From Apostichopus japonicus (Eukaryota > Echinodermata > Holothuroidea > Aspidochirotida > Stichopodidae): a stretch of 64,000 nucleotides of DNA. Positions 37,548-49,500 of this stretch are shown here, piece by piece (positions within the stretch are counted from its first letter, which is position 1; every line of letters begins with the position of its first letter). The translations under genes were made by a program, and so were the position numbers. Below the pieces are notes generated by a model. That model did no database searches. It was given only the letters and a program-made list of their open reading frames with translations, and was not told the origin of the DNA. Location of the stretch: contig NC_092565.1 of the NCBI RefSeq assembly GCF_037975245.1, positions 4,277,499 through 4,341,498 of the forward strand. The letters are read 5' to 3'.

Positions 37548-40040
37548 TTGTTTTAGTATACTTTGTGGTTAAGAAATAAATAAATTCACATTTTCCATCT
37601 CTTCTTATCATGGCTCGTCATTGTCCACAATCAGCATGACCGTAGACCACGAAGAGGCGAAGTGGGGTGTTGTAATCTTGGGCCGTCGGTGTCGGTTGGG
37701 GGTGTAAGGGGGGTGTAAGGGGGGGTGTAAGCATTCGACCGGCACTGGGTTGGCTGGTTACCATGCCTCTTAGAATTACTAAAGCACACAAGGAAATGTT
37801 ATCGTCTTCAACTGTAGGTGTATGCTTGTGTGTGTTGGGGGGGGGGGGACTATGGAGTGTATTAAATTACACGATATCGCTTCGGTATGGAATCATACGG
37901 AAGCTTAAGTGTTGCAGATAAGAAGATAATGTTACCGATAGTTGGCCCACGTGTTACACCCTCCCCATCTTTGGTATATTGCAATGATGTAGACGGTGTA
38001 CACACATTACACGATGCATAAGTTAGCCCGAGTCCCCTGCAGCACGTAATCATGATGCCTATGAGTGAAATCCGTCTTTACTTTTATTGCCACGTGATGT
38101 AGCATTAATTTATGTGGATCTCCGTCAGTGTTTTGTTTTTCACCAATAGTATTGTTTATTTATTACCTAAGATTAGTATGTTGTAATGACATTTTTTTCT
38201 GTTGTCAATGTTTATCATATTGCTACATTCATTGAAAGCTCTGTTGCGATGATATAGTTTTGCGAGAAATTAAATGTGAAAAGAACAGTAGTCGGATTAC
38301 AAATGTATGTTATATTTAATGTCTATATAGTATCGACTTTCTAATTCGAAAAATATAACTTTTAAGGTCATAAAAAAATGAAGATCATCCGTATTGCTAT
38401 GAAATTTGCTTCAAGAAAACAAAAGCAAAAAATGCCGTCCGTACCTTTCTGGAGGTTGTATAGCCCATGCCCAGTTTCAGACAGGGGTGCATGGCGGGAA
38501 GAGTAGTCACATTAAAAATGAAGTGACTCCAGCTGGCAATTGGCAGTAAATTAAGTTTATGGTTTCAATATATAAATGAAGAATAGTCACACGCTAGTAA
38601 ACGTGGACCATTGTTTTGTTTTCTAGCCTTTGTTTTGAGGACAATAGACTAATGGTGACCCTTAGGAACAAACGTTATATATAGGAATCCCCCACTCCCA
38701 CCCCATCCCCCCAAAACAGGTTTCAGATTGGTACACTTGAACACAACATAAAGTGACACTTGAACACAACATAAATTGTTAGTTAATTGTAATTACGTTC
38801 ACAACATGTTTAGCATTTTGTTCAGTTTAGTCAATTAGGTTTCGATCTAAATATGAACAGTTGGTATAGACAAAACACTATCGTGTAATTTACAATGATA
38901 TGCATCGCCTACTTAGCATACAAGAATCAAGGCGAAAGTTGCGATTTATCAACAAAACTCATGATGATAGCATTACTTATAAGATAACTTCACATTTAAT
39001 GAGAGAAGATTGAACCCAGTGACGCAGTAATTCGACGGACTGAAGTTAAGATTTTAAGATCACGATTCTTTTTAGCCGTTATAAATTCCAAAATGGCTAC
39101 ATACAACTCTCTGCATGTTTGTCTCGCATGTAAACCGCTCTACCACTTTAAACACCTCGATACCTTTTAAAGATTGCCTTCGGGATAAATGTGCTCATTT
39201 CAAAAACAGGTGTTTAACTTCTCAAAAAACTGTCTTTCCAATCACATAAAATGGTGTCCCATTACGCCAACAGATTGTAACGCAACAAATTTTCAAACAA
39301 TTTGTGCTGTTGTTCTCCCCGCTAAATGGGAATTTGTTTTAGGGTATTATGTGTTACATTACGGCTTCATGAACCGCGATGACCCCTGCTCGTAACGATT
39401 TGACCCACCAGCGGTAAACTTCGCTTGACCCCAAGAAAAAAACCAAATACATCTGTTGACAGGAGTGGAGGATAATTTGCTTCTGATCCGTAGAAAGACC
39501 CCCTGGGGGTAAGTAATCCACAAGCCTTTCAAAATCATCATTTAGATATATCATAACAAAACCTCCTACATATATAAGAAAACCATGTGTATCTTTCTCA
39601 CACAAAAACTAACAGAAATGTGATCTGGAAGTATATATATATGATACAGGTAATGGTAGTAAAAATACTAGCTCGCAGTTAACAAGTAGAGAGGGCGCGC
39701 TGTGCGAAACCGGCTTCTCTGTTACGTTTCTGCCTGGAGGACTGGCTACAACAGCCTCCGTGCGTACTGCTCAACTCTTTGGCGAGTTGTATCAGACGGG
39801 TATAGGAATATGTACAGTTAACGGTGTCAGGGATTGGGGAAGTGATCAGGGACGTATATTGGAAGGGTTTTGTTTTTGGACACGAAATAAAATCGGATGT
39901 CATCAACTTTATCTTGATAATCGGGATATCAATATAGCCATTGAGTTGACTGTCGCAACCACAATATCACACTGGATGGAGTTAACGTGACGTTATTTGC
40001 TGAATCCTTTTATCAGTCTCAAACTTGCGGTGAGTATAGT

Positions 40041-40048
40041 TTGAGCAC
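40041..40048 (+). repeat. 8-bp target-site duplication, left copy
   Basis: TTGAGCAC immediately precedes the left terminal inverted repeat CAGTGGCGGAGC. The identical octamer follows the right terminal repeat at 42373-42380. Confidence 0.85.
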
Positions 40049-40424
40049 CAGTGGCGGAGCGTCCATACAGTCAGGGGGGGGGGGTGGATGCCCCCCCCTG
40101 ACGGACTCAGATGGACTGCTGGCGCCCTTTTCAGCTATTTACCACTTTTTACTTATTCGCGATTATTGACTTTTTTATTGCGCTCTCATCTACCTATTGA
40201 CATTTGTCACATTTTGTTGGCGATGAAACCTATTTATTCTTCGTTTATCTGCAAATTAGCAAGGCCCGGAAAGGGTCATTTCCGGCGATCTAGGGAGTAT
40301 CTTTACTCAAAAAATGTCTGTACGCTCCGCGCCAACCTGTGATGGCGCTCCGCTTAATTAAGTCGAAAGCGCCCATACAGACCATTCTCGTCCCCTCTGA
40401 CCAATACCCCTAGTTTCCCCACTG
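40049..40424 (+). repeat. hAT-like MITE copy A
   Basis: About 376 bp, over 90% identical by eye to copy B. It has an intact left TIR; the right TIR is degraded (GTTTCCCCACTG instead of GCTCCGCCACTG). It contains a G-run/C-run hairpin just inside the left end and CCGGAAAGGGTCATTTCCGG. ORFs in it are shared with copy B only because the DNA is repeated. Confidence 0.85.
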
Positions 40425-42002
40425 GCTCCCAATCATCCTTCCCCGTCAATCCGTCTAATACCCCCCCCCCCTCCCCAACCAAACCTCGTTTGTTAAAGGA
40501 ATATCTAATAATAAGAGACACTTATTCTAATGTTAAGTCAGCAAAGACCAAGCAATAATGATTTTATCACTAAGATTTTTTTTTAAATTTCTTAGTTACA
40601 CCGTCATTTAACTTCCCACTCAATCCTACACTCCCTGATACCCTTCCATCCCAATGTAGGAAACTTCATCGTTACACGCAGCACGCAAAGATCTTTGTTC
40701 TATACTTAATTGATCCTTACTGAGTCTCTCAACTTAAAAGCATATTTTTTTTTTCCAAATAGATAAGTGAAAGTTACAGTTTTAAGTAATAAATTAGAAG
40801 CATCTCTTTGTTAAAGCATTGTATTATCGGCCTAGTCTTCCGATAAGCGTAACTTAGGGTTGAAAAAATCAGCGAGAGCAGGCAGTAATGATATTTACTT
40901 ACATTAATGATTTTTTTTCAAATCTCATTTAGGACAAATTATTAGGTCCCCCTGGTAACATCATTTAACCCCCCCCCCATTCTCCCCTACCCTTCCTCAC
41001 ACTCACCGCTTCTCTTACACCTAATATATGAGATATCCTCGAAAGCGTGATGATATAGGTCCCTCATTAATCTAATGCATGGGAGGAACTCGAAACTTTC
41101 TTCCTTATCCGCATATTCCAGGCTTTCTCCAAGAAAAGAGTTACAGTACCTATTACCCAGATGTTATGTAAATAATTAAAAACAGCCTCCCTCCTCATAA
41201 AACGTAATGAGGCTATGTCCCTCAATAATCTAAAGCATGGATGAACTCTCAACTTTAAGCATATTCCAAAGTTTTTCCACAAAAGAGCTACAGAACCTAC
41301 TACACACAAATTATGTAAATGTCACTGGGCGGTATCCGTAGGGACATCGTTTTTTGGTCCACATTTGAGTTTCCATCATATCTCTAATCTGCTTTTCATA
41401 CATATCTTTTAATGTGATTGTTATAATGAACACATCTCAGGACTTTTGAGTCGTATTTCTGTATCCAGTGGAATTGTCTCGCTGAGATATAAAAGGATGA
41501 ATTTTCCGTACTTTTTCACGGTAGGCCCCTCTGTTCAAGGTCAATGCACGACTATAACATTAGGTCCACTAAGTGCGAATATTGGTCTCCATTTGCCACT
41601 ATTGCAGTAAACCCAACCGAGCAACGTATCTACGGTGTCTCTTAAAAGACATCATTATTAACATATTGGAAAAGAATTTTTAGTCTCTTTGGTGTCATTT
41701 TAAAAGTATTTCTGATTACATTACGTACAGATTCGCCCTCCCTCCTTTTCTATGAGAAAGTTACATATGGGAAACATGACAATGACCGTGATAAAATCAA
41801 TTTCAAGATTACTAGCGATCAATTCGCTCAATTTGTTTCAAAAAATGGTTGAAAAGTGACATGAATTCCTCCTCATTCATTCATTTTATTTGAGCATGTT
41901 GAACGCTTGCGATAACATGTCATTACGAATCATTGCAGACGCTCACCCAAACCGTTAAAATATACCGCCCCTCCCCCTTCTCTTCCTACACTGCGCCCCC
42001 AA
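40425..42002. other. Cargo DNA between the two MITE copies
   Basis: 1578 bp without a recognisable gene. Its ends, GCTCCCAA (40425-40432) and GCCCCCAA (41995-42002), match at 7 of 8 positions. It holds poly-C/poly-T runs and a diverged tandem duplication at 41060-41320. Confidence 0.6.
41060..41320 (+). repeat. Diverged tandem duplication (~105-bp unit)
   Basis: GTCCCTCATTAATCTAATGC...TTATGTAAAT at about 41061-41172 recurs as GTCCCTCAATAATCTAAAGC...TTATGTAAAT at about 41217-41319, with substitutions and a roughly 10-bp deletion. Confidence 0.65.
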
Positions 42003-42372
42003 CAGTGGCGGAGCGTCCATACAGTCAGGGCGGATGCCCCCCCCTGACGGACTCAAATGGACTGCTGGCGCCCTTTTCAGCTATTTACCACTTTTTACTT
42101 ATTCGCGATTATTGACTTTTTTATTGCGCTCTCATCTACCTATTGACATTTGTCACATTTTGTTGGCGATGACACCTATTTATTCTTCGTTTATCTGCAA
42201 ATTAGCAAGGCCCGGAAAGGGTCATTTCCGGCGATCTAGGGAGTATCTTTACTCAAAAAATTTTTGTACGCTCCGCGCCAACCTGTGGTGGCGCTCCGCT
42301 TAGATTAAGTCGAAAGCGCCCATACAGACCATTCTCGCCCGCCTCTGACCAATACCCCTAGCTCCGCCACTG
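42003..42372 (+). repeat. hAT-like MITE copy B
   Basis: 370 bp with both terminal repeats intact (CAGTGGCGGAGC and GCTCCGCCACTG), aligned head-to-tail with copy A. The G/C run near the left end is shorter than in copy A. Confidence 0.88.
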
Positions 42373-42380
42373 TTGAGCAC
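42373..42380 (+). repeat. 8-bp target-site duplication, right copy
   Basis: TTGAGCAC directly after the right terminal inverted repeat, identical to 40041-40048. Confidence 0.85.
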
Positions 42381-44973
42381 CACCTTCAACATTTCAATGA
42401 GAAAAACATTAAAATATTTTGGTTTGAACACTCAATGTTTGTGATTAACCCCCACAACAATGATATCAGTAGGGTTATATTACAAATCTGAGGCTGCTAG
42501 TTACTTCAGAGCAATGGACAGTAAGTAGACCGCTACAATAACTACTTGGCTACTTATTTGGTTACCGGAAAAAGACTGTTAGAGGTCACATGCATTAACA
42601 ATTCCAACCTAATATTAACAAAATCCACAAACCGTATGGAGACCCTTATTGTAGCCTGCCTTGTAGGGCCTACAGCTTCAGGATTATGGAAACGAATAAA
42701 TGACCTTTGACCTCTAACCAAAAACAATAGGCTCTCTTGTACTCAATATGTGACATCCATACACAGGCATAGTATAAGGTATGTTTTACTTTCCCTTCTT
42801 GAGACAAATGATCTGCTATTTTTCTGTCACGAACACACATCTCCCAATCGGATTTTGTCATGATGATTGCAAAGGTTGATTTGCCATTAAAACGAAAACT
42901 AAGGAACACAGGAAAGACACATTCTTCAACAGTTAACATAACATTTATAGAGAACTGTATTAACATAATTTATGTACATATTCATATTTTACAGCATAAA
43001 CAAAAACATCAACTAAAATATATATTCACATTTTGATGAGCAACAACAAATATTTGATACTGTAAAAAGTCAGAAAATGTCAACATGGTTTTGAGACGTT
43101 TAAAGTACACACCATAGGGTTTAAATCTTGTTATTAAGCAGAGGAGTGGGGTGGGGGGGGGGAGGGCTGGAACAGGAGTCGCAATCCCATGGTATGATGT
43201 CATCTCTTTTAACAACATTGACCAAACTAAATTTCAATTCCCACAATTTTCGACGTAATTTGGTAACTTTTTTTCTGAGTGAATTGAAAAAGGAAAACAA
43301 AAGAGAGAGGTGTCTATGTGTATCTGTGTATGCGTGTGTGTTGGGGGGGGGGGGGAGAAAATAGGCCAAATCTCCTTCTTAAGGACTCATGAAACTACAG
43401 ACAGTTAACAAGAATAAGATTCATTAACCACAACAATGAAACAATATTTCCTATATACCCCAACTTCCCAGTGACACTTCCTTGAGAAGTGAATGCCTTC
43501 CCACAAGAGTAATTTTGTCACTTCTGCTCAAACGAGAAGTTTCACCTAAACCATGAATAGTTGCACAGTCAAATCTTCAATTGAATTTCTGTCAAGGAAT
43601 ACCGGCAAAGCCGCCAAGAAATTTGACATTTCCATGTCTAGAGAGATAATGATCGTGATCTTAATCTAATGTTTACTCCAAGATGCCAGTCTTCTAATTT
43701 GAAGGCCTAACGTGGGGGGGGGGGGGGCAGGAGACGACAGGATGATGATCTAACACCGACATGGGGTGCAGACGAGGGGGCAGCCTGTAAAACCACTGTA
43801 TCTTACACTTTCACCTGTGACTTTATCAAGTGCACATGTGCATGAAACAAATTTTATAGGGAAACTTGGTGAGTTCGTAGTCGACATCCTCGTATCGGCT
43901 GAGGGTTTTAGTTTGTTAACCTGGCCGGCATAAGGGTGGTTAATCCAGTGCGGGGTTACGTTCGTTACTTCAATTGTGAAACTGAAATGCATTTTCTACA
44001 TGATTTCATCCTTTGCCCCTCATGTAACTGGCGGATTAAGTCCCCCACAAAGGCATTGGAGCAATTCTTCTAGATTGAAAATGGAGCAAATTAGATGGTA
44101 TAAATAGTGACTTTGTATGCAAATGAGGCTGATGAATAAAGACTATCCTATCCTATATGCTAATTTGCATAATATACGGATATAAAACATTCATAGATAG
44201 TTTATGTCAATGCTAGGATAAACTATTTGCTTTGAAAAGGTAACAGAACCATGTTTTTTTTTTTTTTTTTTCCTCTGGAGGTAACACTAACCTGCTGCAG
44301 TACCATTACAATTAGCAACATATGTTGTTCTAATCTATTTATACTCCAAGCAGATCTTCCCATCATGTGTTCGATTTGGTTTCAATTTTCAGACGCACCT
44401 CCTCCTCTATCAGCCTCACATCTTCCTAAGCCTATTCCTTCCCCTAGCACCCTCCAACTGTCCCCCCGCCCACACCCTTTCTCCCTTCCAACAACCCCAA
44501 CAGAGAGGGGTACATCCTGTAACCTGGAAAATCCTGACTGTTCATGTTATAGCCAATCTCTATACACCTTGTACAATGCTTGAACATTTCCCAACTCATC
44601 CTCCTCCTGTGTTCCTACAGATACTATTATTTCAGACTAACATAGATTGGCCTTTCCTTCCAAACCTACGACATAGTAATTTAAATAAGATTGCAACAGT
44701 ATAAACTAAGGGATTCCTACAAAAAACATATTGTTTTCCACCAAATGAAGATTATTAAGCAACTCATTGATGCAGTGTAAATTAGTTCTCAATATTTCAT
44801 TACCTCGACACTTACTTATCAGTAGTAACCCACATGTAAAAACAGCACATTGGAAAAAACAAATTCAAGTGTTTGACTTTCACTAACCAAGCTTTAACGA
44901 GCTAGCCTGTTATAGGATCGTAAATATCTAATAGCCCGACATATCTATCAAGATCGACACGAAGAGAGCTCTT

Positions 44974-44979
44974 TTTAAT
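44974..44979 (-). promoter_or_regulatory. Possible KANSL3 polyadenylation signal
   Basis: ATTAAA on the minus strand about 70 nt beyond the KANSL3 stop codon. It is the commonest variant of AATAAA; no canonical AATAAA was found on this strand nearby. Confidence 0.25.
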
Positions 44980-45048
44980 TCGCTGATTAAAATCTCCACA
45001 ATCGGATCAAAACTGAATATAAAGAGCTGATCACTTTATAGACTCCAT

Positions 45049-46532
45049 TCAAATCAGCTCGGTGTAATCGGACAGCTGCTTGGGAGCACGGACCTTCCTT
45101 GTACGTGTGGAGAGGACTGCTGAGACTGTAGGTAACTGTGTGTCGTCTGAGACATCCATCGCCTGGCTCCCGCCCGCTTGGCTGGTGCTGGCTGTACTTG
45201 GGGTCGAAGGGCAGATACTAGCAACGGTTTGCTCCTGTTTCGGTATTTCGACCGCCAGTTTTGGAGCGACAGGCTTTACCTCTTTGACAGGTATTGTTAC
45301 GGCACTGGTCGACATCAGCCCCTTTGTATTCGCTGTCGGGGCTGAGGTAGTTATGGGTCCGGGGGTACTGATGGGTCCTTTTGACACCACTGTGACACTT
45401 CCCACGGATACGTCTGCCTTTGGTGATGTCAAGACATTGGAGCCGGGCGCGGGAGGGGACACAGACGACCTGGGCATGGGTACCGTGTGGAGGGTTGTGT
45501 TTGCTCTCAGGGTGGGCTGAGCAGCAGCCCCTACTTTCTTGACTTTGCCGTCCTCCAGGAGGTTGAGAGTCAGCCCGGACCCGTGTTGGAGATCTGTGAG
45601 GATCTTAGCCTGAGTGTACGTGCTGACGCCACGCGACGTCTTCAGAGAGACGGTCGTCAGAGGAAAGTCGTGGAATTGCAGTTTCTGAATGGTCTGAACC
45701 GACACTTCAGTCGGTTGCAGTTTCTGAATGGTCTGAACCGACCCTTCGGACGGTATCAGAGGGTTCTTTGCAGGTAGTGTGCTGATCGTGGTGGTGGTGG
45801 TGGTGGGCTGACTCAGAGCGGGGCTTGTTTTGACCATTTTAGCGGGGTTAGCTAACGTCTGACCTTTCAACTGCGTAGTAGATATCAGCTGGATGGTGGA
45901 GATACTGCTTTTGGTCTCTGGTTTCTTGGAGTAGACGGGACTCTTAGACCCCGACAGTTTACGGGGCTGCTTCAACGGTTGTGTCTTGGTAGAGTTTAGA
46001 GCCTGTATGAAGGCATGTTGGCTGTTGGACTTGCTTCCGGCGCCTTTACCCAGTATGCTCTCTAGGACACCTCCCACGTTCCCCTTCACGTCCTTACTTT
46101 TACCCTGTTGGATATCAAAATTGAGTCCAGAGAGTAAAGTTTGAGTAGAGTTTGGAGCCGCCCTGCTCAGAGCACCTAACTGCTGCAGGGTGAAGATCTG
46201 ACTACTGGTACTCCCAGCTGTGAGACTGCCGGCCTTCGAGATGGCCGCCATATCCCCAGCTGCCAGTTTGGGGTTGACTTGATTCATGGCCACCTTCAGC
46301 TTCTCAAAGTTGATGGCACCTTTACCGGCCAGGAGGGACACACGTTTGGCCATGGCGCTGGCTTTGTCCCCGCTCGAATCCGGTTTGACGGGTCCCGGGG
46401 GTGAGGTCCCCAGAGCGGCCGGTTGGGTGCTGCTGCTGGTTGTGATTATTGGTAGGGACACCAGGCGCATCCGTTTTCCCTTTACGGTGGTGGGACTGGT
46501 TGTAAGTCTCTTCATGGTCGCTTTTGAACCAT
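45049..46532 (-). CDS. KANSL3: KANSL3 exon 13 (C-terminal tail)
   Basis: Acceptor CTGTCTCTTAG|AT completes the Asp codon from exon 12. The frame is open for 494 codons to the stop at 45049-45051. It starts GSKATMKRL and ends SDYTELI. The composition is Ser/Thr/Pro/Val-rich with Lys patches, typical of the disordered KANSL3 tail. A 39-bp (13-codon) tandem duplication repeats SVQTIQKLQ. The exon is more GC-rich than its surroundings. Confidence 0.92.
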
Positions 46533-49500
46533 CTAAGAGACAGACAGAGCAGATACAACAAATGTGAAGAAACAATTTATAGTCAGGACCTTCTAATAAC
46601 TGTTCAATGGGATCTGTACCAGAATGTTCGTTTGTGACGTTACAAATGGGAGGTACTTGGGAATGCTATTAGAGCATTAATTAAAGTGCAGTACACAATG
46701 GTTATACACAGAATACAACGCTAACTTGTAACACATGTTACACTGGTTTTATGTTCTCAAACCTTGATATGTACTCCATTTATCTGTTAGGAATTTAATA
46801 AATTCCGGAAATTCTAGAAAAAAACAAAGAAATTAAACCTTGCACTTTATCCTGGACGGCGACTTTGAGTCACTTTTGACCGAGCCCTGTAATCTCTGAA
46901 CATAGATATATATAGTCATTTCAACATTTTGCCTGCTCCAAATTAGATTTATCAATCATAAATACAGTTTTTGTGTCCCTCAAAATTGATTGCAATGTCT
47001 AATTGTTTCATTTGCGAACATTTGAAGTTTTACCTCTAATTTCATCATTCCTGGTGCGATTTTAGCAGACTATAATTGCAAAACATTGTTTTTTTGGTAC
47101 CCTCATTTTTTTTCATATTTTATCAGCCCAATCATTTAACACTGAATGAACAACAACGAAACAACAACAACAAAGAATATTACAGGAAATGAGTATGCAT
47201 GAATTATTCATTTGAAATATTTTTAATATTATAATGTTTGATTTTTCTGATAAACCAGTCTTTGAAAATGACAGACTTGATCCATGTCAGAAGCAATCAT
47301 AATTTTCCTCTCGGGAAGAGACAATCATGCAAAGATATCAACGATCTATGCACTTATCTTTCTCCCCTTTCAAACTAAATGAGAAAAGCTGGGCTGTCGA
47401 TGAAAAACACTGCCGATCTGACGCGATCGATGATGGTAAGAGATAAGAAATACTTGGTCTGTTCTATCTGTCCATTAACAGGGAGATTAAACCAGCTGTT
47501 TCGTGTTTGACAGATAATTTCACGAGATATCAATCCAGCAAGTATCCCTCTAAAATAAGGTTGCACTTGATCCAAATACCTTTGAGACATTTTTTACAAA
47601 ATCTCTCAAAAGATTTATCATTTCAATCAGTTCCAAAGAATCTGTCGCCTACACACTATTCCATATTAGCATTAACCAATCTATCAAAACTGAACAATTT
47701 TCAAAAGCGTTTTTTACTTTTGTCACTTGTTTTCTTCTTTGTGGGTTTATGAAATTTGAGAAGTCAAGCTAATAATTCTGCCCATAGGTATATACATATA
47801 AATATAGATATATATATATACATGTCTGTTGGCGTGTGTTGGAAAGTAAGATATATCCACAAGAAAAAAAGGGAAAAAAATGATACTTTCATTTCCAACT
47901 TTATTACTTAGAACGTTAAATCGGTTACAAAATATTTCGAGGGTTAACACGGCTCTTCTTCAGTTGCAGTAATGAAATGGAAGAAACCAGACCTTACTGG
48001 TATTTAGCTTAGCATGTATACTCATAAAAGAGAGATCCCTGTTGAGCCCATTGTTGTGTGTGTTGAGGCGTAAGATGGTTTTTAGTTCCCGGTTGCTTCT
48101 TTCATGAGCAGTTTTAAAGAAGCCGTAGAGAATGACAAATTTGAGGCCAGATAAGTTGTGATTGGGGAGATTAAAGTGTTCAGCAACAGGGAAACCTGGG
48201 TTATTTTTGCGGATACTTAGTTTGTGGTTATTGAAGCGAAGCCTGAACTTAGTGCTGGTTTCGCCAATATAGGTGACCAGGGGACACTTGCAACAATACA
48301 GGAGGTAGATGACATTGGCTGAGTTGCAACCAAATCTACCAGGTCTCAGAGTGGTGCCTGAGGCCCGGTGGAGGAAAGCAGGGGAGGGGTCGAGATGTGT
48401 GCACACCAAGCATCTAGGTTTGTTACAGGGGATGTTACCACTGTCAGGCTCATTACTGGGTGGGGCGAGATTAGTTCGAACCAGCACTGATCGGATGTTA
48501 CGTGGTTGTCTATAGGCTATGACAGGGGGGGACTTTGAAAAGTTCAGCTATTGTGGGGTCGGAACCTAGAGTGCCCCAAGCTTGATTTCATTGAAAAGGG
48601 GGTGAAGGGAGGGGTGGTAGGTGACAACGAGGGGTAGTCTATCAGAATCAGATTTGTGACGATAGGTTAGGAGACTAGATCGTTTTAAGGACATAACCCT
48701 TTTGAGGTGGTAGTTCAGTAGTCGGTACGGGTATCCCCTTTTGAGGAAGAAATCAAGCAGTTCTATGGCCTTATTAAGAAAAGTTTGGTCACGTGAGCAG
48801 ATACGCCGGTATCTGAGTAACTGGCTGTAGACAATGGAATTTTTGGTGTGGCGAGGATGAAAACTATTAAAGTGGAGATAAGAGTGCCTATCAGTAGGTT
48901 TGGCATACATCGATGTCTCTATTTTGTGATCTTGGATCATGACGAGTACATCGAGGAAGGGGATTTGCTTTGTGGACCGTTCGGTGGTAAACTTTATGGA
49001 ATCGTGAAAATCATTGGCAAACGTGAAAAAGTTGTCCAGTTCTTGTTCGCCCTTATCCCATAACATAAAAATATCATCAATATAATGTACATAGAGACAT
49101 GGTTTGTAAGAGGATGAAGAAAGTAATTCTTGTTCCAGGTAATACATAAATATATTAGCATATGAGGGGGCCATTCGGGTACCCATGGCTGTGCCTTTGG
49201 TTTGCAGATAATGACGACCATTGAAGGTAAAATAATTATGCTCAAGTATAAACTTAATGAGCTGCGATATCTCACAATGTTGGGTGACATCATTAGACGC
49301 CATCATCTTATTACAAGCCAGGACCCCTTCGTTATGGGGGATATTGGTGTATAGGGCAGAAACATCCATGGTTACCAGAATGGCGCCTTCAGTGAGGGGC
49401 GGGACTTCCTTAAGTATGTTAAGAAAGTGGGTGCTATCTTGAATATAGCTGGGTATGTTGGGGAGAAGAGGTTGTAAAAAACGGTCAAAGAAGCAACCGG

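Larger units (their letters stand above)
40049..42372. mobile_element. 2.3 kb composite hAT-like element
   Basis: The 2324-bp unit begins CAGTGGCGGAGC and ends GCTCCGCCACTG, a 12-bp perfect terminal inverted repeat, between identical octamers TTGAGCAC. An 8-bp duplication and CAGTGGCGGA-type ends fit the hAT superfamily. Each end is a roughly 370-bp direct copy of the same MITE (40049-40424 and 42003-42372), enclosing about 1.58 kb of other DNA. The shared outer duplication shows that the left end of copy A and the right end of copy B moved together. No transposase is visible, so it was mobilised in trans. Confidence 0.82.
28833..45048. other. ATOH8 intron/intergenic region between convergent ATOH8 and KANSL3
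   Basis: The start of this stretch is the ATOH8 intron; its last exon was not located. The rest is mostly non-coding: (TA)n tracts, poly-A/poly-G runs, a short 24-bp tandem duplication (ACTTGAACACAACATAAA) near 38738-38785, two weak exon candidates and a 2.3 kb composite DNA element, all listed separately. 42.4-45.0 kb shows nothing beyond poly-G runs and short spurious ORFs. Confidence 0.6.

Noticed and set aside
40088-40342. 84-aa ORF, with a near-identical 89-aa ORF at 42034-42303
   Set aside because: Similarity between the two is explained by the duplicated MITE DNA; the ends of the ORFs run into element hairpins and no family is recognised.
44120-44152. AATAAAGACTATCCTATCCTAT, a possible retroposon 3' end or polyadenylation site on the plus strand
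   Set aside because: Only one short tail-like string; no upstream element body or gene was found.
45080-45520. 146-aa plus-strand ORF
   Set aside because: Antisense shadow of KANSL3 exon 13, whose sense frame is far longer and matches a known tail.
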